A stretch of 64,000 nt of DNA from Huaxiibacter chinensis (GCF_022171985.1 NZ_JAJVHF010000001.1:186001-250000); one strand, 5' to 3'; numbered from the stretch's first letter, positions 1 to 12,257 are shown. Translations and numbers: made by a program. The notes: generated by a model from the sequence alone, not told the origin.

Positions 1-349
1 TGTCTTCCAGACCGAGCGCCGAGACGACAGGGCTAAACGACGTGGCCCCGACGCTCGCGTGCTGATGCAGCTTCAGATAATGCCAGACCGGCATCGCAAA
101 TGGCGGCGTTTGCTGCTGTACCAGGTAGCTACGGCGATGCGCCAGCGTCGCAGGCGCCCACTCACGCAGCGATTTACCGTGCAGAACGATATCGCCCTGC
201 CCCGACGTCAGCCCGGCCATGCGTGCCAGAAGCGTGCTTTTGCCGGCACCGTTAGGGCCGACGAGATGGACGATCTCCCCGGCGGCGATCGCCGCATTGA
301 TCGGTTCCAGCCGGCCAGGTTCAGCCACATCCGTCAGCTGCATTAGCAT
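1..349 (-). CDS. btuD: Vitamin B12 import ATP-binding protein BtuD (partial)
   Basis: N-terminal ~116 residues of the ATPase of the BtuCD-F cobalamin importer; the rest lies off the left edge. The Walker A segment reads GPNGAGKST near residues 30-38, in the context [19 protein letters not shown], which is typical of BtuD. The product energises cobalamin passage through BtuC at the inner membrane. The start chosen is the ATG at 349, which begins one base after the btuE stop and so fits translational coupling; a second in-frame ATG lies two codons downstream. In E. coli the order is btuC-btuE-btuD, but here btuC is 2.6 kb upstream, beyond a stress operon. Confidence 0.93.
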   Translation of the reverse strand, partial: MLMQLTDVAEPGRLEPINAAIAAGEIVHLVGPNGAGKSTLLARMAGLTSGQGDIVLHGKSLREWAPATLAHRRSYLVQQQTPPFAMPVWHYLKLHQHASVGATSFSPVVSALGLED

Positions 350-350
350 G

Positions 351-905
351 TCAGGACTTTGCCAGCGCCAGTTTGATAGACTCCATCAGAATAGGATCTT
401 CTGGTGTCATATCGGGTGAAAAGCGCTGAACGACCTGCCCGTCACGACCAATCAGGAATTTTTCGAAATTCCACAGAATGTCGTCCGGATAGAGGGGCGC
501 GCGACCTTTACTGGCCATACGTTCGTAGAATCCGCTGGCTTCAGGCGCGACGGCGGTCGGCGCGGCCGCCACCAGTTTGGCATAAAGCGGATGACGGTTT
601 TCCCCGTTGACGTCGATTTTGCTAAACAGAGGGAAAGTGACGCCATAGGTGGTGCTGCAGAAGGTTTTGATCTCCTCCTCTGAGCCCGGCTCCTGTCCAA
701 GGAACTGATTGCACGGGAAGCCCAGCACGGTAAAGCCGTCTTTCTCCCAGGCTTTATGAATGTTCTCCAGCTGCTCATATTGCGGCGTCAGACCACATTT
801 GGAAGCCACATTCACCACCAGCAGCACGTTGCCTTTGTAGTTTTCGAGCGTGGTCTTTTCACCCTCAATCGTGGTGACTTCGGTATTCAGAATATCGTCC
901 TGCAT
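351..905 (-). CDS. btuE: Glutathione/thioredoxin peroxidase BtuE
   Basis: 184 residues, the normal length for this GPx-family thiol peroxidase. It reduces hydroperoxides in the cytoplasm or periplasmic face and is not needed for B12 transport despite its name. The peroxidatic Cys37 sits in [11 protein letters not shown], followed by the family motif FPCNQF and the WNFEKF segment near residue 150. A strong Shine-Dalgarno (AAGGGGAAGC) precedes the ATG. It is directly upstream of btuD, but its usual upstream neighbour btuC is missing, so it probably depends on its own promoter in the ~300 bp gap to katN. Confidence 0.95.
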   Translation of the reverse strand: MQDDILNTEVTTIEGEKTTLENYKGNVLLVVNVASKCGLTPQYEQLENIHKAWEKDGFTVLGFPCNQFLGQEPGSEEEIKTFCSTTYGVTFPLFSKIDVNGENRHPLYAKLVAAAPTAVAPEASGFYERMASKGRAPLYPDDILWNFEKFLIGRDGQVVQRFSPDMTPEDPILMESIKLALAKS

Positions 906-1213
906 AGCTTCCCCTTAGTGTGTCGTTCAGTTGAGCGGATCTTTACGTCCGGCCTTTAATAGTAGCCAGATAACGCGATAAATGACCAGCTATCCTGAAA
1001 AACGATAATTTATCATAAAATCAGCGGGTTCTTCGTGCCAGGTCATGATGCGGTCAGAGACCGCGCCCGGATGCAAAAAACCGCGTTCAGGCCCGAGGGC
1101 GATTACGTTGGATGGTGATCGATCATCAAGAGAAGAAGTTAAAGAGAGAGGAAGAACAAAGCCCTGCGAAGATAAATGTCCGGAGTGCCCTTTCAGGGCA
1201 CTCCGGTTAAGGA
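906..1213. other. Intergenic region between katN and btuE
   Basis: About 300 bp with no convincing gene. It holds the perfect hairpin at 1180-1206 downstream of katN and must contain whatever promoter drives btuE-btuD now that btuC is distant. I see AT-rich sequence around 960-1020 but no confident -35/-10 pair. Confidence 0.5.
1180..1206 (-). terminator. Hairpin terminator after katN
   Basis: Perfect 12-bp inverted repeat (ccggagtgccct / agggcactccgg) with a 3-base loop, immediately beyond the katN stop. The U-tract on the minus strand is weak, so termination efficiency is uncertain. Confidence 0.6.
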
Positions 1214-2086
1214 TTACACTTTTTTCTTACCCATGCCCAGTTCGGCACCGGTTAAGGAGTCAGTGGCTGGGTCAGACTCCGTTCTCTTAGCCATCGCCTT
1301 AAGAAGCGTTTTTTGCGTCGAACTCAGCTTCACATCGGCGAGGCCATCGCCGCCATCAACGGCGGGCTGTGGATCCTCGACATACTCGAAGTGTTTATCA
1401 CTGTTCCAGCTGCCGCGAACTTCGCCGCCTTGCGACATGTTGTAGTACTTGTTGGTGTACTCCTCGACCGGGGGCAGTTTACCCGGTGGGAAGTTATTAC
1501 GGATAGACTGCAAGGCCTTTTCAAATGACATCTGGTGGGCGGCTTCACGGGTCATCAAAAATGCCAGCGCATCTTTTACGCCCGGATCGTCGGTCACGTT
1601 AATCAACCGCTCGTAGATGATTTTTGCGCGCGCTTCCGCGGCAATATTGGAGCGCAAATCTGCGGTCGGCTCACCGATGGTGTCAATGTAGGCTGCGGTC
1701 CAGGGAACACCCGCAGAGTTAGTCAGCGCCGGGCCGCCGCCGTACAGCAAAGAGGTAATATGGCTGTCATTGCCGTTGGCCGTCATGGAACGATAAAGCT
1801 CTGCTTCATTTTCCGTGCCTTCGGCTAATTCGCCTTTCGCCCCTTTATTCAGCATCCCGACCAGGGTGCCGATAATTTCCAGGTGGCTCAGCTCTTCCGT
1901 GGCGATATCCAGCAGCATATCCTTGCGGCCAGGATCATCATCCCCGAGCCCTTGCGTGAAGTAACGGCAAGCTGCGGCCAGCTCTCCCTGCGGGCCCCCG
2001 AATTGTTCAAGCAGAAGATTGGCTAACCCTGGGTTTGGCTCAGCAACGCGTACTGTATATTGAAGTTGTTTGACGTGTTTAAACAT
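1214..2086 (-). CDS. katN: Manganese (non-haem) catalase KatN
   Basis: 290 residues of the dimanganese catalase family, which splits H2O2 to water and oxygen in the cytoplasm. Expected metal ligands are visible: Glu35 in GGPQGELAAA, Glu65 and His68 in ATEELSHLE, then a Glu in the AEARAKIIYERL helix and a His in REAAHQMSF. The C-terminal tail ends in a basic KKKV. It is the last gene of yciF-yciE-katN; yciE ends 17 bp upstream. In Salmonella katN also travels with yciGFE and is RpoS-dependent (established knowledge); RpoS control here is inference. The position between btuC and btuE is unlike E. coli K-12. Confidence 0.92.
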   Translation of the reverse strand: MFKHVKQLQYTVRVAEPNPGLANLLLEQFGGPQGELAAACRYFTQGLGDDDPGRKDMLLDIATEELSHLEIIGTLVGMLNKGAKGELAEGTENEAELYRSMTANGNDSHITSLLYGGGPALTNSAGVPWTAAYIDTIGEPTADLRSNIAAEARAKIIYERLINVTDDPGVKDALAFLMTREAAHQMSFEKALQSIRNNFPPGKLPPVEEYTNKYYNMSQGGEVRGSWNSDKHFEYVEDPQPAVDGGDGLADVKLSSTQKTLLKAMAKRTESDPATDSLTGAELGMGKKKV

Positions 2087-2103
2087 GCTCTGCCTCTCTT
2101 ATT

Positions 2104-2610
2104 TTATTTTTTAGCTTCAATGCCTGGCTCATCCGAGCGCAACAGAAATTGTTCTGTCGTATCAGGGATATGGCGAATGAGCCAGTCAGCCATGGCTTGT
2201 TCCTGCGCCAGAATAGATTCAAGGGTTGAGACAGAGGCGGTGTCACCCGCTTTTTTAGCGGCGGCGACGAGAGAGGTGTAACACGCTATCTCGAATTGCT
2301 CGAACACATAACCACTAATTGACCCTTTTACAATTTCATCGGAAGCAAACATGCCACCCATGGATTGTCCTAAGGCCGCCATTTTGCTCACTGAATCTTT
2401 AATCACCGATCGGGATATATTGTTTCTGTCGAGTATTTCTTCAAGAAGCGTAATTTGCCCCTTGGTTTCTGTAACGTGTTGTTCAATGCGTGCACGAAGG
2501 TCCGGATAGTGATCTATACGACTAACCATTGACTCAAGCATGGATTCGGCTTGCTTTTCCATTGCATGGGCATCGCGTAGCCAGTCATGATAATGTTCTA
2601 CGTGATTCAT
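2104..2610 (-). CDS. yciE: Ferritin-like stress protein YciE
   Basis: 168 residues, DUF892 ferritin-like four-helix protein, same length as E. coli YciE and recognisable throughout (HYHDWLRDAHAMEKQAE start, VFEQFEIACYTSL helix). The biochemical role is not settled; the family carries acidic/His residues in helices suited to metal binding. An ATG lies three codons further upstream, but the AGGA at the right distance (8 bases) favours the internal ATG at 2610. It sits between yciF and katN, suggesting a shared role in stationary-phase or oxidative stress. Confidence 0.9.
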   Translation of the reverse strand: MNHVEHYHDWLRDAHAMEKQAESMLESMVSRIDHYPDLRARIEQHVTETKGQITLLEEILDRNNISRSVIKDSVSKMAALGQSMGGMFASDEIVKGSISGYVFEQFEIACYTSLVAAAKKAGDTASVSTLESILAQEQAMADWLIRHIPDTTEQFLLRSDEPGIEAKK

Positions 2611-2631
2611 ATTTTCCATCCTAAGGTTATA

Positions 2632-3129
2632 TTATTTAGCCTGCGTTTTCGGATTAATATTACTGACCGCAAGATCGGTGAGTTTGATATCTGTCGCTTT
2701 CTCTTCTTCAAGCGTTGCGGATAAAAGCTTAACCGCGTGTTTCAAACCCAACTGTTCCGCAAGGGTGACCAGAGTGCCGTAACTGGCAATTTCATAATGC
2801 TCAACCTTCTGGGCTGCGGCGATTAATGCAGCGTCACGAATGGTGTTTTTCTCAGTGCTTTCAATAACTTCATTAGCTTCTTCGATCAACCCTTCCATCG
2901 CGATACATTTCATACGCTTAATCTTCACTGAAGATTCACGTTCAACAAGTTGATCCAGGCGCTCAATCTGCCCCTGGGTTTCTTCCAGATGCTGAGCAAA
3001 AGCCGCACTGAGTTTCTCACTGGAGGCTTCACGCGCTAATTTTTTAAGCGCACGCGTTAATTGCTTTTCGGCGCTGTAGGTGTCTGAAAGAAGGTGAATA
3101 AAGACATCGTCAATCGTTTTCATATTCAT
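2632..3129 (-). CDS. yciF: Ferritin-like stress protein YciF
   Basis: 165 residues, DUF892 family, very close to E. coli YciF (MNMKTI start, LIEEANEVIESTEKN, KVEHYEIASYGTL). The paired E...EH-type helix motifs are those of a diiron ferritin-like fold. First gene of a three-gene operon with yciE (21 bp on) and katN. The usual preceding small gene yciG was looked for in the 410 bp upstream and not found. The SD AGGTTTTTG precedes the ATG at 3129. Confidence 0.92.
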   Translation of the reverse strand: MNMKTIDDVFIHLLSDTYSAEKQLTRALKKLAREASSEKLSAAFAQHLEETQGQIERLDQLVERESSVKIKRMKCIAMEGLIEEANEVIESTEKNTIRDAALIAAAQKVEHYEIASYGTLVTLAEQLGLKHAVKLLSATLEEEKATDIKLTDLAVSNINPKTQAK

Positions 3130-3539
3130 TCAAAAACCTCACTTTTATTTACGCGAATTAATTACGTTTAAAATAAGTTCATAAGAAATATAACTTAAAT
3201 ACAATGCACAATTAATTCTAGTGGGGAATTGGCAGGCGTCAAACGGGACGCGAGCGTTAATTTATTATTTGACATTTTTACAGTCAAAAGTGACCGTGCA
3301 TTTCCGCAGAAAAATGAGAATGGAATCAGGCTAAATGGCCAGGATAAATGAGTAAGAATGCCTTAGGATTCAGGAGGTTTACTCATTATGGTAATAATAC
3401 AAATACATTTATACAAAATATTAATTTAGCGTGTGTTGATTACCGCTCCGTCAGAAAACTCTTAAATTAAAAAATCACCTACATTCGCGCCCGGGAGTAA
3501 GCCAGTTCTTTATTTCAGGCATGTTAACCGTAGATAGCG
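3130..3539. other. Non-coding region upstream of yciF
   Basis: 410 bp, AT-rich, no gene of normal size on either strand. It must contain the yciF promoter and the 3' end of the btuC transcript. On the plus strand an AGGAGG (3372-3377) precedes a 13-codon ORF (3388-3429) of hydrophobic character; I treat this as a possible but unproven micro-ORF. yciG is absent. Confidence 0.5.
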
Positions 3540-4520
3540 TCATCTGGTCGACTTAATAAGAAGCCAAATAAAGACTGGCGCGCCTAACGTTGCCGTCACT
3601 ACGCCAATGGGCAGCTCAGCAGCGGTGAGCGCCAGTCGGGCAACAATATCGGCAATCAGTAAGGTGGATGCGCCTGCCGCCGCCGAAGCAGGCAGTAAAG
3701 TGCGGTGATCGGTGATCCCGCATAATCGGAGCATGTGCGGGATGACAAGACCAATAAAGCCAATGGCGCCTGCCAGCGCAACGCTGATGCCCACCATCCA
3801 GCCTGTCGCGATGACCAGCACGTTGCGCCATAGGCTGAGCGATAAACCCAGCTGACGGGCTGAGGTCTCGCCCAACGCGAGCATGTTAAGCGGTGACGCC
3901 TGAAAACAGGTCCAGACAATGACCGGAACCAGCAATATCATCAGCCAGCCCTGCCCCCAGTCCACCCCGCCAAACCCTCCCATCATCCAGTACATCAGCT
4001 GACGCAGATCGAATGAAGTGGAAAAGTAGACCGCCCAGGTCATCACGGCGCTGCAAATGATCCCCAGCGCCACGCCCGCCAGTAACAGGCGACTGGTAGA
4101 AAGATGGCGTCGGGCGAAACGCAGCAGTATGACGGTGACCAGCAGAGCCCCAAGAATCGCACTGAGGCTGATGCTCCAGCCTGACAGCGCCCCGCCCCCG
4201 AGCATGACGGCTGCAATAAGACCGACCCCCGCGCCATTGGAGACGCCCAGCAGGCCCGGCTCCGCCAGCGGATTTTCAAACAGCGCCTGCATCACCGTCC
4301 CACAGAGGGCCAGCGCGGCACCTACCAGCACGACGGCAAGCGTGCGGGGAAGACGAATCTGCCAGATAAAGAGGGTGCCCTCGTCGCTGAGCCAGCGTGA
4401 AGGCCCAATCCACTGCTCCCCCGCACACAGACTCACCGCCATCGCAGCCAGCAAAGATAAAAGAAGCACCCACATCCAGCGCAGGTCAGAACGATGTTGT
4501 TGACGGGAGAAATCACGCAT
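3540..4520 (-). CDS. btuC: Vitamin B12 ABC transporter permease BtuC
   Basis: 326 residues, full length, FecCD-family permease with about ten membrane helices. It forms the cobalamin channel with BtuD ATPase and BtuF binding protein. Diagnostic segments are [46 protein letters not shown] and the coupling-helix region [13 protein letters not shown]. It follows ihfA with a terminator in between, as in E. coli. The btuE and btuD genes normally immediately downstream are displaced by yciFE-katN, so coordinated expression of the transporter subunits cannot come from a simple btuCED transcript unless it reads through 2.6 kb. Confidence 0.96.
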   Translation of the reverse strand: MRDFSRQQHRSDLRWMWVLLLSLLAAMAVSLCAGEQWIGPSRWLSDEGTLFIWQIRLPRTLAVVLVGAALALCGTVMQALFENPLAEPGLLGVSNGAGVGLIAAVMLGGGALSGWSISLSAILGALLVTVILLRFARRHLSTSRLLLAGVALGIICSAVMTWAVYFSTSFDLRQLMYWMMGGFGGVDWGQGWLMILLVPVIVWTCFQASPLNMLALGETSARQLGLSLSLWRNVLVIATGWMVGISVALAGAIGFIGLVIPHMLRLCGITDHRTLLPASAAAGASTLLIADIVARLALTAAELPIGVVTATLGAPVFIWLLIKSTR

Positions 4521-4581
4521 GGGTTAGCTATTCATCTGGAGAATGTGTTTGATTTTACGGTGGGATTTCACAAGAGCAAAG

Positions 4582-4608
4582 AAAAAAGGCCGCAACGGCG
4601 GCCTTTTT
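4582..4608 (-). terminator. Intrinsic terminator after ihfA
   Basis: GGCCGC / GCGGCC stem with A- and T-runs on both sides, so it can work on either strand; it lies 12 bp past the ihfA stop on the minus strand and before btuC. Confidence 0.85.
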
Positions 4609-4619
4609 AGTTAGTTCTA

Positions 4620-4919
4620 TTACTCTGCTTTGGGCGTTGCGTTTTCGACACGGCTCTTTAACTTCTGTCCGGGTCTGAAGGTCACCACGCGGCGAGCTGT
4701 AATGGGAATATCTTCCCCCGTCTTCGGGTTACGACCCGGACGTTGGTTTTTGTCTCGCAAATCAAAATTGCCGAAACCGGAGAGTTTTACCTGCTCACCG
4801 TTTTCAAGAGCACGACGGATCTCTTCGAAAAACAACTCGACCAGCTCTTTGGCATCCCGTTTGCTAAGCCCAAGCTTATCAAACAGATATTCTGACATTT
4901 CAGCTTTAGTAAGCGCCAT
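4620..4919 (-). CDS. ihfA: Integration host factor subunit alpha
   Basis: 99 residues, HU/IHF family. It pairs with IHF-beta to bind and sharply bend specific DNA sites in transcription, replication and recombination. The family signature [21 protein letters not shown] is nearly intact in the beta-arm region (residues ~47-66), which carries the intercalating proline. It starts 4 bp after the pheT stop and is co-transcribed with the pheST operon as in E. coli, with a terminator after it. Confidence 0.98.
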   Translation of the reverse strand: MALTKAEMSEYLFDKLGLSKRDAKELVELFFEEIRRALENGEQVKLSGFGNFDLRDKNQRPGRNPKTGEDIPITARRVVTFRPGQKLKSRVENATPKAE

Positions 4920-4923
4920 AGGT

Positions 4924-7311
4924 TCAATCCCTCAATGATGCCTGGAATCGCTCTTTTAATGCCTCTACACATCTGGCAACAGTAGCGGCAATCTCGTCTT
5001 CTTCGAGTGTACGGCTGGTATCCTGAAGGATAAGGCTAATAGCAAGACTCTTAGAACCTTCTGCTACGCCCTTGCCGCGGTACACGTCAAATAAGTTTAC
5101 GCCAACTACCTGATTTACGCCAACTTTCTTACACTCGGCCAAAATCTCAGCAGCAGGCACATTTTCGGCCACGACAACCGCGATATCACGACGGTTTGCC
5201 GGGAAGCGAGAAACGTCCTGAGCCTGAGGAATGACGCGGTCTGCGACCTTGTTCCACTCCAGCTCAAACACCATCGTACGGCCGTTCAGGTCCAGTTTAC
5301 GTTCCAGTTCCGGATGAACAACCCCAATGAAACCAACACGGTCACCGTCTAAATAAATCGCGGCAGACTGGCCCGGATGCAGGGCCGGAATTGCTTCTGC
5401 ACGGAATTCAATTTCAGATAATTTACCGGTCAGTTCGAGGACAGATTCCAGATCGCCTTTCAGATCGTAATAATCGACGCTGTTTTTGGTCAGATCCCAG
5501 TGCTCTTCGTAACGGTTACCACAAATGGCGCCCGCCAGCATAAGATCCTGACGGATACCCAGATTTGCCTGCGTATCCGGTACAAAGCGCAGACCCGATT
5601 CAAAAATACGCACGCGGTTCTGCTGACGGTTCTGATTGTAAACGATGGTCCCAAGCAGACCGGTCCACAGGGAAAGTCGCATCGCGGACATTTCGCTGGA
5701 GATAGGATTTGGCAGGAGCAGCGCCTCTTCGCCCGGATGGATCAGCTGCTGCAGCTTCGGATCAACAAAGCTGTAGGTGATCACTTCCTGATACCCTTTG
5801 TCATTCAGCATGGTTTTGACACGCTTGAGAGACAGATCGGCTTCGCGGTGGGAACCCATGACCAGACCCGCTTGCACAGGCTCATCAGGAATATTGTTGT
5901 AGCCGTAAATACGGGCAACCTCTTCCACCAGATCTTCTTCGATTTCCATATCGAAACGCCAGCCCGGCGCGACCGCTTTCCACTCGTCCTGGCCCTCTGT
6001 CACTTCACAGCCCAGACGACGCAGAATATCCCCTACCTGTGCATCAGCAATGTGATGACCGATCAGGCGATCCAACTTACTGCGGCGCAGCGTAATGGTA
6101 GCTCGTTTCGGCAGTGCGGCTTCATTTGTGACGTCAATCACCGGACCGGCTTCACCGCCACAAATATCGATCAGCAGACGCGTCGCGCGTTCCATGGCTT
6201 TGTACTGCAGCTCAGGATCAACGCCACGCTCATAGCGATGAGAGGCATCCGTGTGCAGACCGTGACGACGTGCGCGGCCGGTAATAGAAAGCGGGCTGAA
6301 GAACGCGCACTCCAGCAGGACGTTCTGGGTATCATCGTTTACACCCGAATGTTCACCGCCAAAGATACCGCCCATTGCCAGCGCTTTGTTGTGGTCAGCA
6401 ATAACCAGCGTGTCGGCGTTAAGTTTTGCTTCGCTACCGTCCAGCAGAACCAGGGTTTCACCCTCTTTCGCCATACGCACCACGATCCCGCCTTCGATAC
6501 GATCTTTATCGAAAGCATGCATAGGCTGGCCCAGTTCGAGCAGTACATAGTTGGTGACGTCAACGACCGCATCAATGGAGCGAATGCCGCAGCGACGCAG
6601 TTTCTCTTTCATCCACAGTGGCGTTGCGGCTTTTACGTTGATCCCTTTCACCACACGACCCAGGTAGCGCGGGCAGGCATCTACGGCGTCAACCTGGATA
6701 GGCAAGGTGTCATTGATGGTGGCGGCCACTGGCGCGATTTCAGGCGCATTCAGCTCGGTCTGATTCAGCACTGCCACATCGCGGGCCACGCCCAGCAGAC
6801 TCAGGCAGTCGGCACGGTTTGGCGTAACGCTGATCTCGATGGTATTGTCATCCAGCTTCAGATATTCGCGGATATCGGTACCAATCGGCGCGTCGGCCGG
6901 CAGCTCAATGATGCCGTTATGATCGTCGGAAATGCCCAGCTCAGAGAACGAGCACAGCATGCCCTCGGAAGGCTCACCGCGCAGCTTCGCCGCTTTAATT
7001 TTAAAATCACCGGGCAATACTGCGCCGATGGTGGCCACGGCCACTTTCAGACCCTGACGGCAGTTTGGCGCACCGCATACGATGTCGAGCAGGCGCTCAC
7101 CACCGACGTTAATTTTGGTCACGCGCAGTTTGTCCGCGTTAGGGTGCTGTCCGCACTCCACCACTTCGCCTACGACCACGCCATGAAAGGCGCCAGCAAC
7201 CGGCTCTACGCCGTCAACTTCCAGACCCGCCATGGTGATTTGATTTGACAGCGCTTCGCTATCGAGCGTGGTGTTGACCCATTCGCGTAACCACAGTTCA
7301 CTGAATTTCAT
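4924..7311 (-). CDS. pheT: Phenylalanyl-tRNA synthetase beta subunit
   Basis: 795 residues, the standard size. It forms the alpha2-beta2 enzyme that charges tRNA-Phe and carries the editing (B3/B4) site. Domains in order: N-terminal B1 and tRNA-binding OB-fold (residues ~40-150, [18 protein letters not shown]), B3/B4 editing domain (~210-390), B5 domain (~400-475), catalytic-like module, and C-terminal FDX-ACB anticodon-binding domain (~700-795, [14 protein letters not shown]). It lies 14 bp after pheS and 4 bp before ihfA, one transcript controlled by the pheM attenuator. Confidence 0.98.
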   Translation of the reverse strand: MKFSELWLREWVNTTLDSEALSNQITMAGLEVDGVEPVAGAFHGVVVGEVVECGQHPNADKLRVTKINVGGERLLDIVCGAPNCRQGLKVAVATIGAVLPGDFKIKAAKLRGEPSEGMLCSFSELGISDDHNGIIELPADAPIGTDIREYLKLDDNTIEISVTPNRADCLSLLGVARDVAVLNQTELNAPEIAPVAATINDTLPIQVDAVDACPRYLGRVVKGINVKAATPLWMKEKLRRCGIRSIDAVVDVTNYVLLELGQPMHAFDKDRIEGGIVVRMAKEGETLVLLDGSEAKLNADTLVIADHNKALAMGGIFGGEHSGVNDDTQNVLLECAFFSPLSITGRARRHGLHTDASHRYERGVDPELQYKAMERATRLLIDICGGEAGPVIDVTNEAALPKRATITLRRSKLDRLIGHHIADAQVGDILRRLGCEVTEGQDEWKAVAPGWRFDMEIEEDLVEEVARIYGYNNIPDEPVQAGLVMGSHREADLSLKRVKTMLNDKGYQEVITYSFVDPKLQQLIHPGEEALLLPNPISSEMSAMRLSLWTGLLGTIVYNQNRQQNRVRIFESGLRFVPDTQANLGIRQDLMLAGAICGNRYEEHWDLTKNSVDYYDLKGDLESVLELTGKLSEIEFRAEAIPALHPGQSAAIYLDGDRVGFIGVVHPELERKLDLNGRTMVFELEWNKVADRVIPQAQDVSRFPANRRDIAVVVAENVPAAEILAECKKVGVNQVVGVNLFDVYRGKGVAEGSKSLAISLILQDTSRTLEEDEIAATVARCVEALKERFQASLRD

Positions 7312-7325
7312 TGTTCTGTCCTGCC

Positions 7326-8402
<1,077 letters not shown>

Positions 8403-8423
8403 TCACGCGCTAGCCTCCTGATT

Positions 8424-8468
8424 TCAGGTGCTAAAGTAAAAGAAGAAGCGGAAAATAGCAGCATTCAT
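8424..8468 (-). CDS. pheM: Phe leader peptide PheM
   Basis: 14-residue leader peptide [14 protein letters not shown], identical in form to the E. coli pheST leader, with five Phe codons of which three are consecutive. It senses charged tRNA-Phe and controls the terminator at 8352-8376. Confidence 0.95.
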
Positions 8469-8506
8469 GCTTGCGTTACCTTGTGTGGTCAATACCGTAG
8501 AGGCTT

Positions 8507-8535
8507 ATTGGAAAGGCTCAACGGAAAAAAGTCAA
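8507..8535 (-). promoter_or_regulatory. Putative pheM-pheST promoter
   Basis: Minus-strand TTGACT (8530-8535) with a 17-bp spacer to TCCAAT (8507-8512), about 40 bp upstream of pheM and after the rplT terminator. Good -35, mediocre -10. Confidence 0.45.
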
Positions 8536-8556
8536 TCTTTAGACGGCATTAAAACA

Positions 8557-8581
8557 AAAGAGGGAGCAATGCTCCCTCTTT
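8557..8581 (-). terminator. Intrinsic terminator after rplT
   Basis: Perfect stem aaagagggagc / gctccctcttt with a 3-base loop, 9 bp past the rplT stop; separates the infC-rpmI-rplT transcript from pheM. Confidence 0.85.
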
Positions 8582-8589
8582 CAACTGGC

Positions 8590-8970
<381 letters not shown>

Positions 8971-9000
8971 TTAGTAAAAAATGAATTAAACGTTAACGGC

Positions 9001-9222
<222 letters not shown>

Positions 9223-9250
9223 TTAATAAACGAAACGTAGGCGAACTAAA

Positions 9251-9276
9251 CCTGTGAAGCCCAAAGGCTCCACAGG
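9251..9276 (-). promoter_or_regulatory. infC-rpmI intercistronic hairpin (possible L20 operator element)
   Basis: CCTGTGAAGCC / GGCTCCACAGG stem (one mismatch, 4-base loop) in the infC-rpmI gap. In E. coli L20 represses rpmI through RNA structures here; assignment of this hairpin to that operator is inference from position. Confidence 0.45.
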
Positions 9277-9294
9277 AATAGCTACTTGAAGGCC

Positions 9295-9840
<546 letters not shown>

Positions 9841-11769
9841 TTATACCTCCAGTTGTTGAAGACTGCGGCTGCGAATCTCTAGTCGCAGCTTCTCAATCAC
9901 TTCATTTACGTCCAGGCTGCCCAAGTCTTTACCACGGCGGGTGCGAACGGCAACTTTGCCTGATTCCACCTCTTTATCACCGCAGACCAACATGTAAGGG
10001 ACACGACGTAATGTGTGCTCACGGATTTTAAAGCCAATCTTCTCATTTCTCAAGTCCGCTTTTACGCGAATGCCCGCATTTTGTAGTTTCTGCGTCAATT
10101 CTTTAACGTAATCGGCCTGAGAATCGGTAATGTTCATCACCACAACCTGCACAGGTGCAAGCCATGTTGGGAAGAAGCCCGCAAACTCTTCGGTTAAAAT
10201 ACCGATGAAGCGTTCAATCGACCCCAGAATAGCACGGTGAATCATGACCGGCACCTGGCGCTCGTTGTCTTCGCCTACATAAGAAGCGCTTAAACGTGCC
10301 GGGAGCGAGAAGTCCAGCTGTACCGTACCGCACTGCCATGCGCGATCGAGACAGTCATACAATGTAAATTCAATTTTCGGACCGTAGAACGCACCTTCAC
10401 CCAGCTGATACTCAAATGGGATACCGTTTTCTTCCAGTGCAACTGCAAGGTCCGCCTCAGCACGATCCCAGGTCTCATCGCTACCGATACGTTTTTCCGG
10501 GCGCGTTGAGAGCTTGACCACGATTTTCTCGAAGCCAAACGTGCTGTACATATCGTAGACCATACGAATACAGGCGTTAACTTCTTCACGCACCTGCTCT
10601 TCCGTACAGAAAATATGGGCATCATCCTGTGTAAAGCCACGAACGCGCATCAGGCCATGCAGTGCACCTGACGGTTCATTACGATGACAGCTACCGAATT
10701 CCGCCATACGCAGCGGCAGGTCGCGGTAGGATTTCAGACCCTGGTTAAAGATCTGAACGTGACCCGGACAGTTCATCGGTTTGATGCAGTATTCACGGTT
10801 CTCTGAAGAGGTCGTGAACATCGCATCTTTATAGTTGTCCCAGTGGCCGGTTTTTTCCCACAGCACACGGTCCATCATGAACGGGCCTTTCACTTCCTGA
10901 TACTGGTACTCTTTCAGTTTGGAACGTACAAACGTTTCCAGTTCGCGGAAGATTGTCCAGCCGTCGTTATGCCAGAACACCATGCCTGGCGCCTCTTCCT
11001 GCATATGATACAGGTCGAGCTGTTTACCGATTTTACGGTGGTCACGCTTCGCGGCCTCTTCCAGACGAACCAGATAGGCGCTCAGGGCTTTTTTATCTGC
11101 CCATGCGGTACCATAAATACGCTGCAACATCTTATTGTTGCTGTCGCCGCGCCAGTAAGCGCCCGCGATTTTCATCAGTTTGAAATGATGGCAGAAACGC
11201 ATGTTCGGCACGTGCGGACCACGGCACATGTCGACGTATTCTTCGTGATGATACAAGCCAGGCTTGTCATCATGCGCGATGTTCTCATCAAGAATAGACA
11301 CTTTATAGGTCTCGCCACGCTTCACGAAGGTTTCACGCGCTTCGTGCCAGCTGACTTTTTTCTTGATGACGTCGTAATTCGTTTCGGCGAGCTCGTGCAT
11401 ACGTTTTTCGAGCGCGTCGATATCTTCCTGGGTCAGCGTGTGGTCGAGATCAACGTCATAATAGAAGCCGTTGTCGATGACCGGGCCAATCGCCATTTTG
11501 GTGTGCGGCCACAGTTGCTTAATCGCATGACCAAGCAGGTGCGCGCAGGAGTGACGAATGATCTCAAGGCCTTCTTCATCTTTCGCGGTAATGATGGAAA
11601 GCTTTGCATCGTTTTCAATGAGGTCAGATGCGTCAACCAGCTCGCCATTTACGCGACCCGCGATAGTGGCTTTCGCAAGGCCAGGACCAATGTCCATGGC
11701 AACATCCATTGGGCTTACGGCGTTGTCGTAATGGCGTTGGCTGCCATCAGGAAGAGTAATAACAGGCAT
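9841..11769 (-). CDS. thrS: Threonyl-tRNA synthetase
   Basis: 642 residues, full length. Order: TGS domain (1-62), editing domain with [14 protein letters not shown] and the C-x-G-P-H element (MCRGPHVPN; zinc/editing, ~70-225), class II catalytic core (~245-535; [12 protein letters not shown] with the zinc Cys, motif 2 [20 protein letters not shown], motif 3 [10 protein letters not shown]), anticodon-binding domain (~540-642). It charges tRNA-Thr and represses its own mRNA through tRNA-like leader structures. First gene of the IF3-L35-L20 cluster. Confidence 0.98.
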   Translation of the reverse strand: MPVITLPDGSQRHYDNAVSPMDVAMDIGPGLAKATIAGRVNGELVDASDLIENDAKLSIITAKDEEGLEIIRHSCAHLLGHAIKQLWPHTKMAIGPVIDNGFYYDVDLDHTLTQEDIDALEKRMHELAETNYDVIKKKVSWHEARETFVKRGETYKVSILDENIAHDDKPGLYHHEEYVDMCRGPHVPNMRFCHHFKLMKIAGAYWRGDSNNKMLQRIYGTAWADKKALSAYLVRLEEAAKRDHRKIGKQLDLYHMQEEAPGMVFWHNDGWTIFRELETFVRSKLKEYQYQEVKGPFMMDRVLWEKTGHWDNYKDAMFTTSSENREYCIKPMNCPGHVQIFNQGLKSYRDLPLRMAEFGSCHRNEPSGALHGLMRVRGFTQDDAHIFCTEEQVREEVNACIRMVYDMYSTFGFEKIVVKLSTRPEKRIGSDETWDRAEADLAVALEENGIPFEYQLGEGAFYGPKIEFTLYDCLDRAWQCGTVQLDFSLPARLSASYVGEDNERQVPVMIHRAILGSIERFIGILTEEFAGFFPTWLAPVQVVVMNITDSQADYVKELTQKLQNAGIRVKADLRNEKIGFKIREHTLRRVPYMLVCGDKEVESGKVAVRTRRGKDLGSLDVNEVIEKLRLEIRSRSLQQLEV

Positions 11770-11935
11770 TTTATATCCTTATTTGCAGTGATGCCCCACA
11801 CATAAGAGCATATACAAAGAAAATAATCGTTTTTGACAAAAAGATGATGAAACCATCTGACCAACAATCGTCAAATTGGCCCGTCATCAGGGACTCGCCA
11901 GAATCAGATTAATGGAGATTTACGGCAAGTCGCTC
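11770..11935 (-). promoter_or_regulatory. thrS leader / autoregulatory operator region
   Basis: About 165 bp of non-coding leader directly upstream of thrS with several short inverted repeats and an SD (AAGGATATAAA) at its end. In E. coli the equivalent leader folds into tRNA-Thr-like stem-loops bound by ThrRS. Extent is set by analogy, not by an identified promoter. Confidence 0.5.
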
Positions 11936-12095
11936 AATGGTAACACTAACAAAAGGGCAAATGCACCCCGTGCGGATCAGATTGGCGCGACTCATGCGTA
12001 GGTATGAGTGTGTAAAAATTCACTGCCCGGCGCTCGCATTCCCATTTTGCTGAGCTAATCTTGTACAGGGTCCTTACACAGTAGAGGGGTATAAT

Positions 12096-12188
12096 ATGAA
12101 TGTATCCAGCAGAACTGTCGTTGTGTTAAATCTGCTTTCAGCAACGGGATTGATTTTGATCCTGGCCGACAAGTTTCATTGGTTCTGA
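12096..12188 (+). CDS. Small hydrophobic protein (30 aa), unknown
   Basis: 30 codons, MNVSSRTVV start and DKFHWF end, with a single hydrophobic stretch (residues ~8-24) that fits one transmembrane helix. A good SD (GAGGGG, 7 bases upstream) supports translation. It lies 69 bp upstream of the similarly small yniD, suggesting a pair of inner-membrane micro-proteins. I do not recognise the family with certainty, and the function is unknown. Confidence 0.6.
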   Translation: MNVSSRTVVVLNLLSATGLILILADKFHWF

Positions 12189-12257
12189 CCCGCTTCGGCT
12201 TACGCTGCAAACCCGCTTTTGGTAAACTACGACGCTCATACAATGAGGGAACGGGTT

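Noticed and set aside
5500..7248. 582-codon open frame on the plus strand
   Set aside because: Lies entirely antisense to pheT, a certain gene; its translation is His/Gln/Arg-rich and has no domain, as expected for a shadow frame.
10843..11805. 320-codon plus-strand frame opposite thrS
   Set aside because: Antisense shadow of a highly conserved synthetase gene; no SD or family resemblance.
12091..12096. TATAAT directly before the 30-aa gene
   Set aside because: It overlaps the spacing between SD and start codon, so it cannot be the promoter of that gene, and no -35 lies at 16-18 bp.
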